From positions 62,001 through 126,000 of the forward strand of contig NZ_VFOZ01000001.1 of the NCBI RefSeq assembly GCF_006716425.1: a DNA stretch of 64,000 nucleotides, read 5' to 3'. Shown here piece by piece: positions 54,227-63,259 of this stretch. The position numbers and the translations under genes are program-made. Each line of letters begins with the position of its first letter. Position 1 is the first letter of the stretch. Origin of the DNA: Actinoallomurus bryophytorum (GTDB lineage Bacteria; Actinomycetota; Actinomycetes; Streptosporangiales; Streptosporangiaceae). The notes beneath the pieces are model-generated. The model did not search any database. It worked only from the letters and a program-made list of their open reading frames with translations, and was not told the origin of the DNA.

Positions 54227-55045
54227 ATGACCGAAAAGATCAAGGTCGAGCTCGATGGCGTGCCCGGGACCCTGCTCTGGAACCTCTACCACCGGGCCGC
54301 CGAGGCGCGGCGGCCGGACGCGGTGCTGGAGGATCCGCGGGCGATCGAACTGGTCGACTCGATCGACTTCCCGTTCGAGCGGTTCGGGGAGCCGCGGATG
54401 GCGCAGTGGCACGCGCTGCGCGTGCTCTGCTTCGACCGGGCGGTCGGCCGGTTCCTCCAGGCACACCCCGACGGCGTGGTCGTGGCGCTCGGCGAAGGGC
54501 TGGAGACCCAGTTCTGGCGGATCGACAACGGGCGGGTGCGCTGGCTGACCGTCGACCTGCCGGAGACGGTCGAGGTGCGGCGGCGGCTGCTCCCGGACGA
54601 CCCGCCCCGGCGCCGTACGCTGCCCGGCTCGGCACTCGACCTCACCTGGATGGACGAGGTCGACGCGTCCGCGGGCGTCCTGATCACGACACAGGGCCTG
54701 CTGATGTACCTCCAGCCGGAGGAGGTGAGGTCGCTGATCGCCGCGTGCGCCGAGCGATTCCCCGGCGGCACGCTGGTCTTCGACGCGGTCCCCCACGCGC
54801 TGGCCGAGCGCAGCCGGCGGGAGGACCTGGACACCGGCGCGGCCTACCGCGCGCCGGCCTGGCACTGGAGCCTGGACCCGGGCGAGCACGACAAGGTCAT
54901 GGAGTACTCCCCCAAGATCGCCGGCACCCGTGACCTGCGCTACCCCCGCGGACGAGGACTGTTCGCCCTCGCCCCGTGGGTGGGGTACGTGCCGCTGATC
55001 CGCAGGCTCCGGATGCCGATCGTCGAGGTCCGCTTCGCCGGCTAA
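54227..55045 (+). CDS. LCM/TcmP family O-methyltransferase
   Basis: 272 residues from MTEKIKVELDGVPGTLLWNL (a GTG just upstream would add one residue). The leucine-carboxyl-methyltransferase fold shows ARRPDAVLEDPRAIELVDSI, then PDGVVVALGEGLETQFWRID (SAM loop) near residue 85, VRWLTVDLPETVEVRRRLLP and VLITTQGLLMYLQPEEVRSL. TcmP-type members methylate carboxyl groups of polyketides. Its 3' end overlaps rsmB (convergent) by four bases. Upstream is the beta-lactamase, 41 bases away on the same strand. Confidence 0.9.
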   Translation: MTEKIKVELDGVPGTLLWNLYHRAAEARRPDAVLEDPRAIELVDSIDFPFERFGEPRMAQWHALRVLCFDRAVGRFLQAHPDGVVVALGEGLETQFWRIDNGRVRWLTVDLPETVEVRRRLLPDDPPRRRTLPGSALDLTWMDEVDASAGVLITTQGLLMYLQPEEVRSLIAACAERFPGGTLVFDAVPHALAERSRREDLDTGAAYRAPAWHWSLDPGEHDKVMEYSPKIAGTRDLRYPRGRGLFALAPWVGYVPLIRRLRMPIVEVRFAG

Positions 55046-56442
55046 GAACGCCTGAGCAGGGCGAGGAACATCGCGTCGGTGCCGTGGCGGTGCGGCCAGA
55101 ACTGCGCGTACGGGCCCTCGCCCAGGCCGGGGACGCCCTCCAGGTAGGACGGGGCGTTCAGGCGCTCGATGTCGTCGCGTCCCCGCAGCACGTCGTCGAC
55201 CACCACGCGGGTCTCGGCCAGATGCGGTGAGCAGGTGACGTAGGCGACCACGCCGCCGGGCCGTACGGCGTCGAGCGCCGAGGCCAGGAGGCGCCGCTGC
55301 AGCGGCCCCAGCTCGGCGATGGTCTCCGGGCCGCGCCGCCAGCGTGCCTCCGGACGGCGGCGAAGCGCTCCGAGGCCGCTACACGGGACGTCGGCCAGGA
55401 CCCGGTCGAAGGATCCGGGCGCCCAGGCGGGACGGGTGCCGTCCGCGACGGCGACTCCGGCACGCGGGTCGATGGTGCCCCGTACGAGCCGGGCCCGGTG
55501 CGGCTGGAGGTCGCAGGCCAGCAGGTGGGCGCCGCGCTCCCCCGCCAGCCCGGACAGCAGTGCGGCCTTGCCGCCCGGCCCCGCGCACAGGTCGAGCCAG
55601 CGCGCGTCCGGCCCGCCGGCCTCGACGCGGGTGAGGGCGAGGGCGACGAGCTGGCTCGCCTCGTCCTGTACGGCCGCGCGGCCCTCCCTGACGGCGAGGA
55701 CGGCGCCCGGGTCGCCCTCGGCGAGGTAGGCGGCGTACGGGGAGTACGCGGCGGGTTCGCCGCCGAGCTCGGCCACGGTCGAGCGGCCCGGCCTGGCCAC
55801 CAGCGTGACGCGCGGGCGCTCGTTGTCGGCGGCGAGCAGCGCCTCGACCTCCCCGGCGCCGGCCGCGTCGCGCAGGGCGTTGACGATCCAGCGAGGATGG
55901 CTGTGCACGACGGAGAGACGGCCGGTCTCGTCCTTGGGCGCGATGATGCCCAGCCACGCGTCGAGGTCGCGGGCCGCCACCTTGCGCAGCACGGCGTTGG
56001 CGAACTTCGCCTGCCCGGGACCGGAGACCGAGCGGGCCAGGTCGACGGCGGTGCCCACGGCCGCGTGCGGCGGGATGCGGGTGCCGAGAAGCTGGTGTGT
56101 GCCGAGGCGCAGGACGTTCAGCAGCGGCAGGTCGATCTTGGCGACCGGCCGGTCGCTGCACATGCCGAGCACGGCGTCGTAGGTGCCGCGGCCGCGCAGC
56201 GTGCCGTAGGTCAGCTCGGTGGCGAGCGCGGCGTCGCGTCCGGACAGGCCGCGTTCGCGCAGGAGGGAGGGCAGCAGGAGGTTGGCGTACGCGTCGCGGT
56301 CGTCGACGGCCTGCAGGACGTCGAAGGCGGTGCGGCGTACGGGGTCGCGGGGGGCCTTGGGCCGCCGCTGTCCCTGGCGCTGTCCTTGACGAGGTCCCTG
56401 GCGTGGTCCCTGGCGTGGTCCGGCGGATCGTGGTTGAGGCAT
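55042..56442 (-). CDS. rsmB: 16S rRNA m5C967 methyltransferase (RsmB/Fmu type)
   Basis: 466 residues. The N-terminus has a short basic repeat region (RQGP RQGP RQGQ RQGQ, residues 8-25) coded by near-perfect DNA repeats. An NusB-like RNA-binding domain follows (RRTAFDVLQAVDDRDAYANL to about 180). The SAM domain shows LDLCAGPGGKAALLSGLAGE near residue 325, VLADVPCSGLGALRRRPEAR with the motif IV Cys and AYVTCSPHLAETRVVVDDVL with the catalytic Cys. It shares one base with the fmt stop (TGATG). Part of a conserved translation operon. Confidence 0.94.
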   Translation of the reverse strand: MPQPRSAGPRQGPRQGPRQGQRQGQRRPKAPRDPVRRTAFDVLQAVDDRDAYANLLLPSLLRERGLSGRDAALATELTYGTLRGRGTYDAVLGMCSDRPVAKIDLPLLNVLRLGTHQLLGTRIPPHAAVGTAVDLARSVSGPGQAKFANAVLRKVAARDLDAWLGIIAPKDETGRLSVVHSHPRWIVNALRDAAGAGEVEALLAADNERPRVTLVARPGRSTVAELGGEPAAYSPYAAYLAEGDPGAVLAVREGRAAVQDEASQLVALALTRVEAGGPDARWLDLCAGPGGKAALLSGLAGERGAHLLACDLQPHRARLVRGTIDPRAGVAVADGTRPAWAPGSFDRVLADVPCSGLGALRRRPEARWRRGPETIAELGPLQRRLLASALDAVRPGGVVAYVTCSPHLAETRVVVDDVLRGRDDIERLNAPSYLEGVPGLGEGPYAQFWPHRHGTDAMFLALLRRS

Positions 56443-57368
56443 CAGCGCAGCGCATCCCCTTCGGCCGGGCGTACGCCGCGCGCCCAGTCGGTCGCCGCCA
56501 TGCGCTGCTTGCCCTGCGGCTGCACGTCGCCGAGGACGACCGGGTGGGTGCCGGTGCCGGCGAACGTCTCGGTCTTGGTCGCGCGCAGCTCGCCCGGCAC
56601 GAGCGCCGGACCGTCCGGAGCCGGGCGTACGGGGCCCAGCTTGAGCCGGTCGTCGTGGAACGTCGTCCATGCCCCCGGCGCCGGGGTGCAGGCGCGGATC
56701 AGCCGGTCGATGTGGTGGGCCGGCAGGGTCCAGTCGACGTGGGCGTCCTCTGGGGTGAGCTTGGGGGCGAACGAGACACCGTCGGAGGGCTGCGGACGGG
56801 GCTCCAGCTCGCCCTCCTCGACGCCGTCCATCGTCGCGACGAGCAGCTGCGCGCCGGTCTGGGCAAGGCGTCCGAGCAGGTCACCGCTGGTGTCGCCGGC
56901 CAGGATCGGCTCGGTCACGACGCCGAACACCGGCCCCGTGTCGAGGTCCTCCTCGATCTGGAACGTCGCGGCACCGGTGATCTCGTCGCCGTGGAGGACG
57001 GCCCGTTGTACGGGGGCGGCTCCGCGCCAGGCGGGCAGCAGCGAGAAGTGCAGGTTGATCCAGCCGTGCCGGGGGATGTCGAGCGCCACGCCGGGGATGA
57101 GCGCGCCGTACGCCACGACGGGGCAGCAGTCCGGCGCGATGGCGCGCAGCCGGTCGAGGAACTCGGGGTCCTTGGCCTTTGCGGGCTTGAGCACCTCGAT
57201 GCCGGCCTCGGCCGCGCGCTGCCCGACCGGGCTCGCGGTCAGTTTGCGCCCACGACCGGCCGGGGCGTCGGGCCGCGTGATCGCGGCGACGACCTCGTGC
57301 CTGGACTCGAGCAGGGCTTCGAGGGCCGGGACGGCGACCTCGGGAGTACCGGCGAAGACGAGCCGCAC
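56442..57368 (-). CDS. fmt: Methionyl-tRNA formyltransferase
   Basis: 308 residues from a GTG sharing one base with the def stop (TAGTG). It formylates initiator Met-tRNA using 10-formyl-THF. Landmarks: [40 protein letters not shown], the catalytic region [20 protein letters not shown] near residue 107 and the C-terminal OB-like domain ([20 protein letters not shown]). Product is the substrate of the neighbouring deformylase after translation. Confidence 0.96.
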   Translation of the reverse strand: MRLVFAGTPEVAVPALEALLESRHEVVAAITRPDAPAGRGRKLTASPVGQRAAEAGIEVLKPAKAKDPEFLDRLRAIAPDCCPVVAYGALIPGVALDIPRHGWINLHFSLLPAWRGAAPVQRAVLHGDEITGAATFQIEEDLDTGPVFGVVTEPILAGDTSGDLLGRLAQTGAQLLVATMDGVEEGELEPRPQPSDGVSFAPKLTPEDAHVDWTLPAHHIDRLIRACTPAPGAWTTFHDDRLKLGPVRPAPDGPALVPGELRATKTETFAGTGTHPVVLGDVQPQGKQRMAATDWARGVRPAEGDALR

Positions 57369-57913
57369 TAGAGAGCCTTTCCGAACATCGCGTGCGGAGA
57401 GTCCTTGACGATCGGCGCGGGCTCGCCGAACCACTCGGCCTCGCGGATGGCCTTCATCGCGGCCTTGCGCTGCTCGGCGTCGAGCCGGTCGACGAAGATG
57501 ATGCCGTCGAGGTGGTCGGTCTCGTGCTGGACGCAGCGGGCCATCAGGTGGGTGCCCTCGACGACGATCGGCTCGCCGTACATGTTGAAGCCCTTGGCCA
57601 CCACGCCGACGGCGCGCTTGGCCTGGAAGACCAGGCCGGGCAGCGAAAGACAGCCCTCGTCGCCCTCCTCCTCGTCGTCGGACAGCTTCAGGGTGGGGTT
57701 GACGACGTGGCCCAGAACGTCGTCGACGTAGTAGGTGAACACTCGCAGACCCACGCCGAGCTGCGGTGCGGCGAGACCGACACCGGGAGCTTCGAGCATC
57801 GTGTCGGACAGGTCCTTGACGAGCGCGCGTAGCTCCTTGTCGAAGTCCTTCACCGGATCGGCCGGTGTGCGCAGCACCGGGTCACCGAAGAGACGGATGG
57901 GCTTGACGGCCAC
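57368..57913 (-). CDS. def: Peptide deformylase
   Basis: 181 residues from a GTG. The three deformylase motifs are visible: [15 protein letters not shown] near residue 42, [10 protein letters not shown] near residue 85 and [16 protein letters not shown] near residue 128, giving the Cys and two His metal ligands and catalytic Glu. It removes formyl groups from nascent proteins. Between priA (46-base gap) and fmt (one-base overlap). Confidence 0.96.
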   Translation of the reverse strand: MAVKPIRLFGDPVLRTPADPVKDFDKELRALVKDLSDTMLEAPGVGLAAPQLGVGLRVFTYYVDDVLGHVVNPTLKLSDDEEEGDEGCLSLPGLVFQAKRAVGVVAKGFNMYGEPIVVEGTHLMARCVQHETDHLDGIIFVDRLDAEQRKAAMKAIREAEWFGEPAPIVKDSPHAMFGKAL

Positions 57914-57959
57914 GTACGGCTCCGTTCACGACTCGTATTGGGCGAGACCAGTCTACGGT

Positions 57960-60890
57960 TCAGATCAGCTCGAGCGGGTCGACACGGACGCGCACCACGT
58001 CGGCGGTCTTGCGGGTGCTCCGGGCTGCCTGGGCGGTCTTGAGGAGCCGTGACAGCGCGACGCCGCGGGCACGCTCGACCCGTACGAGCGCGCGTTCCTG
58101 GCCCTCGCCCACCTCGACCGGCCCGAGCACCTCGGCGTCCTGGGGCAGGCCGGCGGCGTCGACGAGCTCGCGGACCGACTGCGGGGCGCCGGTGAGGGAG
58201 GCCATCCGCACGGCCGGCGGGAAGCCGAGATCGCGGCGTTCGGCCAGTTCACGCTCGGCGTACGTGACCGGGTCCCAGCGGATCAGCGCCTGGACGGTGG
58301 TCAGGGAGCCGTCGGCGAGCACGATGACCGGGCCGCGCGGGCGTACGAGGGCGGAGGCGTTCATCCAGCGGCGGAGCGCCTCCTCGCCGGCGCGAAGGTC
58401 GGCGCGCCCGAGGAGGACCCATCCGTCCAGCAGCAGCGCGGCCGCGTACCCGCCTTCGGCCACCGGCTCGGCACCGGGCGTGGCGACGACCAGCGCGGGC
58501 TCGCCGGTCACCCCGTCGAGAACGCCGTCCCGCCCCGACGTACGGATCGGAACCCCGGGGAAGGCCCGGCCGAGCTCCTCGGCGGTACGCCGGGCACCGA
58601 CGACGACGGCCCTCACCTGACGGCCGCCGCACTCGGGGCAGGTCCACGCGCCGGCGATCCGCCCGCACCACCGGCAGTACGGCGCCGCGTGCGAGGACCT
58701 CAGCGACAGGGGCCCTTCGCACTCGGTGCAGCGCGCGGGCCCGCGGCAGCGGGAGCAGGCCAGCGCCGGGACGTATCCGCGGCGTGGCACCTGTACGAGC
58801 ACGGGGCCGTGCTCGAGTCCTTGCCGCGCGGTGCGGAACGCCAGGTGCGGAAGGCGCGCGCTGCGGGCCGCCTCGTCACGTGCGAGGTCGGCGTCGTCGC
58901 CGGAGGGCCGGATGTAGGGCATGGAGGCGCGCAGCCGTTCGCGGTCGGGAACGAGCGGATGCGCCCAGCCGGCCGCGAGAAGCTGCGTGGCGTCGGTGGT
59001 GCGCGTGAACCCGCCGATGAGCGCGCCCGCCCCGGCACGGTGCGCGCGCAGCGCGAGCACCTCACGGGCGTGCGGGTAGGGCGCGTGCTGCTCGGCGTGC
59101 ACGTCGTCCCCGTCGTCCCACAGGACGACGAGGCCGAGATCGCGCACGGGAGCGAAGATGGCGGCCCGCGTACCCACGACGGTCCGCACCCGCCCTCGGC
59201 GTACGGCGAGCCAGCGGCGGTAGCGCTCGGCCGGCCCGAGCTCCGCGGTGAGCGCGACGTGCCGGCCCTCGCCGAGCTCACGCGTCAGCGCGGCGTCGAC
59301 GCGGGCCACGTCACGGCCGTCGGCCACGACGATCAGCACGCCGCGGCCACCGGCCAGCGTCGCCTTCGCCGCGCGGGCGATCGCCGAGGTCCAGTCGGCC
59401 CCGGGCAGCGCGTTCCAGACGGCCCGCGGCCCGCGCCCGGCCTCGACGGCGTCGAGGAACGACGGCCCCGCCGGATACGCCGCCCACGGGCCGGGCTCGA
59501 CGCCCGCCGATGTCCGCGAGGCGTCCCTGCCCGCGGACGCGCCGCCGGCCACCGGCCGTCCCTCGTCCGCCGGCATCGGCCGCTCCGAGGACGGCACCAG
59601 GCGCGGCGGCTCCCCCACCGCTGACGGGCCGGGGGCGGTCGCGCCGGCTGCTTCGCCCGGCCGATCGCGGGACGTGTTCCGCCCCGCGGATCCGGGCCGC
59701 TCCTCGCTCGCCCGCAGCGGCCGCTCCGAGGACGGCACCAAGCGTGGCGGCGCCTCGACCACCGGCGAGCCAGGCGCCGTCACGCCGGCTCCGTCACTCC
59801 GCCGGCCCCGAGAGGCACCCCGCCCCGCAGACCCGGGCCGCTCCTCGCCCGCCCGCAACGGCAGCTCCGACGCGCCCGGGGCCGTCATACCGGCTACTTC
59901 ACCCGGCCGCTCGCGAGACGTGTCCCGCCCCGCAGGCCCCGCTTGCTCCTCGCCCGGCCGCTCCTCGGACGGCTCCGGGCGCGGCGCCTCCTCCACCACC
60001 GACGCGTCAGGGGCCGTCGCGTCGCCCTCTTCGGCCGGTCGGCCGTGCTCACCTTCGGTTTCGGGGCCCGCCGGGTGGGCGGCAGGGTGCCCGGGGTTCG
60101 GGATAGCGCCGCCGACACCGGTTTCTTCGCCTTCGCCGGCGACGGCACGCGCGGCGCCGGCCGGTGCCACCGCCTCGGTTCCTCGCCCAGGTGGCTCGCC
60201 CTCGGAGGGGACGCCGGCACCTGGCGCCGATGTTACGGCACTCGTCACATCCGTCCCGGCCGCACCGGCCGCACCAGCAGTAGCGGCAGCGGCGTACCCC
60301 GGCGGCTCTTCCTCGGTGCTGGGCGGAGGCGCGGCCTGTCCTTCATCCGCCTCGCCGACAGGTGCCGCACCGTCCGGGGACTCGTCGGCGTCCTCGGCCT
60401 CGACGCGAGCGTGCCTGGGGGGGATGGCGAGGCGGAGTACGTCGGCGAGGGTTCCCGCGTAGCGGTCGGCGATCTCCCGGGCGAGGGCGGCGATCTCCGG
60501 CGCGAGGACCGGCTCCGGCGAGGTGACCCGTTCCAGGTAGGCGAGCCTGCCCTCGTGGTCGCTCTTCTCGACGCGGTCGAGCAGGAAGCCGTCCACGAGC
60601 TGGCCGGCGAACCTCACCCTGACCCGGCATCCGGGGACCGCCACCGCGTCCAGCGTGACCGGGACGAGGTAGTCGAAGGGGCGGTCCAGGTGCGGCAGTG
60701 ACATGTCCACCGCGACACGCGCCACCGGGAGCGTCTCCGCGGGCTGCTTCGCGCCCTTCTTGCGGCCGCTCTTCCGGCGGGCGGCCGTGGACCGGCCGGA
60801 CGTCGGGGGATCGTCGGCGGGCACGGGCGACGTCCGTTCCGGGAGGTCGCCCATCCCCGGAAGCACACCCATGTCCACGCCGTCGGTCAC
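57960..60890 (-). CDS. priA: Probable primosomal protein N' (PriA) with large low-complexity insert
   Basis: 976 residues, far longer than usual actinobacterial PriA (about 650-700). Residues about 55-160 are the 3'-DNA-binding domain (VARVAVDMSLPHLDRPFDYL, AVPGCRVRVRFAGQLVDGFL). Residues about 163-470 are an Ala/Pro/Glu/Gly-rich insert with repeats. The helicase core follows but lacks a Walker A lysine loop (WNALPGADWTSAIARAAKAT), and the DEAH position reads LWDDGDD, the ATPase-poor form seen in actinomycetes. The zinc region is intact: CSRCRGPARCTECEG and YCRWCGRIAGAWTCPECGG. Role: replication restart. The GTG start is close behind a GGAGG site, so a GTG at residue 5 is an alternative. Confidence 0.9.
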   Translation of the reverse strand: MTDGVDMGVLPGMGDLPERTSPVPADDPPTSGRSTAARRKSGRKKGAKQPAETLPVARVAVDMSLPHLDRPFDYLVPVTLDAVAVPGCRVRVRFAGQLVDGFLLDRVEKSDHEGRLAYLERVTSPEPVLAPEIAALAREIADRYAGTLADVLRLAIPPRHARVEAEDADESPDGAAPVGEADEGQAAPPPSTEEEPPGYAAAATAGAAGAAGTDVTSAVTSAPGAGVPSEGEPPGRGTEAVAPAGAARAVAGEGEETGVGGAIPNPGHPAAHPAGPETEGEHGRPAEEGDATAPDASVVEEAPRPEPSEERPGEEQAGPAGRDTSRERPGEVAGMTAPGASELPLRAGEERPGSAGRGASRGRRSDGAGVTAPGSPVVEAPPRLVPSSERPLRASEERPGSAGRNTSRDRPGEAAGATAPGPSAVGEPPRLVPSSERPMPADEGRPVAGGASAGRDASRTSAGVEPGPWAAYPAGPSFLDAVEAGRGPRAVWNALPGADWTSAIARAAKATLAGGRGVLIVVADGRDVARVDAALTRELGEGRHVALTAELGPAERYRRWLAVRRGRVRTVVGTRAAIFAPVRDLGLVVLWDDGDDVHAEQHAPYPHAREVLALRAHRAGAGALIGGFTRTTDATQLLAAGWAHPLVPDRERLRASMPYIRPSGDDADLARDEAARSARLPHLAFRTARQGLEHGPVLVQVPRRGYVPALACSRCRGPARCTECEGPLSLRSSHAAPYCRWCGRIAGAWTCPECGGRQVRAVVVGARRTAEELGRAFPGVPIRTSGRDGVLDGVTGEPALVVATPGAEPVAEGGYAAALLLDGWVLLGRADLRAGEEALRRWMNASALVRPRGPVIVLADGSLTTVQALIRWDPVTYAERELAERRDLGFPPAVRMASLTGAPQSVRELVDAAGLPQDAEVLGPVEVGEGQERALVRVERARGVALSRLLKTAQAARSTRKTADVVRVRVDPLELI
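59480..60404. repeat. Repetitive low-complexity insert inside priA
   Basis: This segment codes for about 300 extra residues. It contains at least three copies of a 41-47-residue unit built on EERPGSAGR-(N/G)-(T/A)-SR, ...TAPG..., PPRLVPSSERPLRAS, starting near residues 308, 349 and 396, with DNA repeats to match. Upstream of them the insert is Ala/Gly-rich without clear periodicity. Reading frame is kept throughout. Confidence 0.8.
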
Positions 60891-61404
60891 GCCTCCGTCC
60901 TACCAGACGCTCACGGTCGCGGCGCCACGCCCGCACGGACGGTCCTCACGGCGTGCCGCCCGGAGGCGCCCTAGCCGGTCCGGATCCCGATGAGAACGCC
61001 CCGCCTCCCCACCCATCGCGATCCAGGCGTGGGACCACGGCCGCCCTGGCGGAGGCGAGCATGGCCGGGGACACGTCCCAGAAGCGCTCGGCGTCCAGCG
61101 GCCGAGCTCGCGTCGAACGGTGTGGTGACGAGGCATGACGCCTTTCCTTCGAAGGGATGGGACGGCCCTACGGACCACGGGAGATGACCCGCCGGGCGGT
61201 CTGCGCGGAGATCGCCGCGAAGGCGGTGGAACTCTTCGCCGGATCAGTGGCTTCGAGCAGACGACGGCTGTCCTGCCTCGACGTCCCGGCGACCCCCGGC
61301 GGCACGGCATCCCACCGTCCGCGCCGTTCGAGACCGACGTCCGTCATCGGCACGTGCCACGCGAACCAGCCGGCGCATGCCGGGCCCACCGCCCCGGCAT
61401 GCGC
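60891..61404. other. Gene-poor stretch upstream of priA, possible decayed gene
   Basis: No gene here is convincing. A minus-strand ATG at 61137 with an AAGGAAAGG ribosome site opens a 79-residue Arg/Pro-rich frame to 60900 that looks out of register. The neighbouring frame reads LDAERFWDVSPAMLASARAA, with better codon use but no start, so a frameshifted remnant is possible. Another minus frame (61389-61168, 73 residues) has no family. The priA promoter should lie near 60891-60960. Confidence 0.4.
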
Positions 61405-61764
61405 CTAGACGCCGTCGCCCGCGGCGCTCTCCGCGTACGCGGCGGCCACGCGTTTGGGTACCACGCCCCGCCAGGCGTCCAGGATGAGTTCGCGCATCTC
61501 GCCGAGGTCGAGCGCGGCCATGCGCACCTCGATCCAGTTGAAGCGCTGGTCCGCCACACTCGGCATGACGAACTTGTCCGGCTCGGCGGCGATCGCCGCC
61601 TCGCGTTCGTCCTTGGGGAAGCCGCAGCCCATCATGGTCTCGTCCCGCGAGATCGCGACATAGACGATCTTCCCGATACGGAACTTCACCCGGTCCCTGA
61701 TCAGGTGTTCCTCCGAGCGGGGCAGCCGGGACGCCACCCGCCGGATGTCGTCGACCGTGACCAT
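61405..61764 (-). CDS. MmcQ/YjbR family DNA-binding protein
   Basis: 119 residues from MVTVDDIRRVASRLPRSEEH. The CyaY-like YjbR fold shows RVKFRIGKIVYVAISRDETM, GCGFPKDEREAAIAAEPDKF and ADQRFNWIEVRMAALDLGEM, RELILDAWRGVVPKRVAAAY. The function of this family is not settled (proposed DNA binding). The ATG is 11 bases past GGAGG; an upstream start adds MRAGAEGTVH. It follows the P450 gene by 81 bases on the same strand. Confidence 0.88.
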   Translation of the reverse strand: MVTVDDIRRVASRLPRSEEHLIRDRVKFRIGKIVYVAISRDETMMGCGFPKDEREAAIAAEPDKFVMPSVADQRFNWIEVRMAALDLGEMRELILDAWRGVVPKRVAAAYAESAAGDGV

Positions 61765-61845
61765 GTGGACCGTCCCCTCCGCGCCGGCCCTCATGATCTC
61801 ATTCGCGGCCGGGTGGCACCGACGATCCGCGTCACGCCGCCGACG

Positions 61846-63057
61846 TCAGCGGGCGAAGGTGACCGGCAGCCGCCTGGGGCCGCGCAGGCCGCCGATCTGC
61901 CACTCCAGGTCCTCGTGGGGTACGGCGAGGGCCAGGTCGGGCAGGCGCCGCAGTACCGTGCCGATCGCGATCTCCCCCTCCAGCCGTGCCAGTGGTGCTC
62001 CGAGGCAGTAGTGGACGCCGTGCCCGAACGCGAGGTGGGCGTTGTCGGTCCGGGTGACGTCCAGCCGGTCCGGATCGGCGAACCTGTCCGGGTCGCGGTC
62101 CGCGACGGCCGTCGCGATCATGACGGTCGCACCCCGCGGGATGGTCACGCCGCCGATCTCCACGTCCTCGGTGGGGAACCTGACCACACCGGGGTTGACC
62201 GGCCCGTCGTACCGCAGGAACTCCTCCACCGCGCCGGGCAGGAGCCCCGGGTCGTCACGCAGGAGCTTGAGCTGCCCCGGATGGGCGAGGAGCGCCGCGA
62301 CACCGCCGGCGATGAGGTTGACCGTCGTGATGTAGCCGGCGACCAGCAGCAGGAAGGCCATCGCGACGAGCTCGTCCTCGTCGAGGCTGCCCTCCTCGTC
62401 ACGCGCGGAGACGAGCGCGCCGAGCAGGTCGTCGGCCGGCCGCGCGCGCTTGGCCGCGATCAGCCCCTCGAGATAGCGCCACATCTCGTGCCAGGCATGG
62501 TCCATCGCCTGCTTGTCGAAGTGGTCCGGATGCTGCGCGAGCATGACGTCGGTCCATTGCTGGAACCCCGAACGGTCCGCACCCGGCACCCCGAGGAGTT
62601 CGCTGATGACGGTGACCGGCAGCGGCAACGCGAGGTCGGCGACCAGGTCGGCGGCGCCCGTGGGGATCACGGCGTCGAGCAGTCCGTCGGTGATCTCCTG
62701 TACGCGCGGGCGCAGCGCCGCGACGCGGCGCGCGGTGAACGCCTTGGAGACGAGGCGGCGCAGCCGGGTGTGGTCGGGCGGCCCGACGCGGATCATGCTG
62801 CGCAGGAACGATTCACGCTCGGTCGTCGGCAGCTGGTCCAGCAACCGGGTGTCGGCGGCGTCGCGCAGGTCGCTGCTGAGCCTTGGGTCCGACAGCGCGG
62901 CGAGCCCGTCCTCGTACCGGGTGACCAGCCACGCCTCCACGCCACGGGAGGCGACCACCCGGCGTACGGGACCCTGGCCGCGCAGCGTCCGGTAGAAGGG
63001 AAAGGGATCCGCGACGAACGCCGGGTCGTCGTACGGGAAGACCGTCGGCTCACCCAC
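61846..63057 (-). CDS. Cytochrome P450 (CYP107/CYP105-like)
   Basis: 403 residues from a GTG six bases after AGGAGG. The heme loop FGHGVHYCLGAPLARLEGEI near residue 345 holds the thiolate Cys; the ExxR-like EEFLRYDGPVNPGVVRFPTE is near residue 275. The I-helix reads FLLLVAGYITTVNLIAGGVA: the conserved Thr is there, but the acidic residue that normally precedes it (AGxD/ET) is Ile, which is odd for a monooxygenase. Soluble; needs ferredoxin and reductase, neither nearby. Substrate unknown. Confidence 0.93.
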   Translation of the reverse strand: MGEPTVFPYDDPAFVADPFPFYRTLRGQGPVRRVVASRGVEAWLVTRYEDGLAALSDPRLSSDLRDAADTRLLDQLPTTERESFLRSMIRVGPPDHTRLRRLVSKAFTARRVAALRPRVQEITDGLLDAVIPTGAADLVADLALPLPVTVISELLGVPGADRSGFQQWTDVMLAQHPDHFDKQAMDHAWHEMWRYLEGLIAAKRARPADDLLGALVSARDEEGSLDEDELVAMAFLLLVAGYITTVNLIAGGVAALLAHPGQLKLLRDDPGLLPGAVEEFLRYDGPVNPGVVRFPTEDVEIGGVTIPRGATVMIATAVADRDPDRFADPDRLDVTRTDNAHLAFGHGVHYCLGAPLARLEGEIAIGTVLRRLPDLALAVPHEDLEWQIGGLRGPRRLPVTFAR

Positions 63058-63216
63058 CGGGCACCTCCTGCGCACGTGGCGGGTGCCGCCGTGCGAGGCC
63101 CCCGCGCCGCTGACGGCGCCCGAGATCAGGTCGCCCCGGACGCACCGTGCCGGGCGATGACCCGGCATTACTCTCTGTGCCCGCCCGCACACGGCTCCAA
63201 GCTCCGGGGAACGCGG

Positions 63217-63252
63217 AAGGGCGGCCCCGGCCGACCGGCCGGGACCGCCCTT
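63217..63252 (-). terminator. Intrinsic-type stem-loop after metK
   Basis: AAGGGCGGCCCCGGCC (63217-63232) and GGCCGGGACCGCCCTT (63237-63252) pair with a single mismatch around a 4-base loop, starting 8 bases beyond the metK stop. A strong GC stem of this type is the usual actinomycete terminator. The region 63061-63216 upstream of the P450 start holds no gene. Confidence 0.75.
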
Positions 63253-63259
63253 CGTGGAC

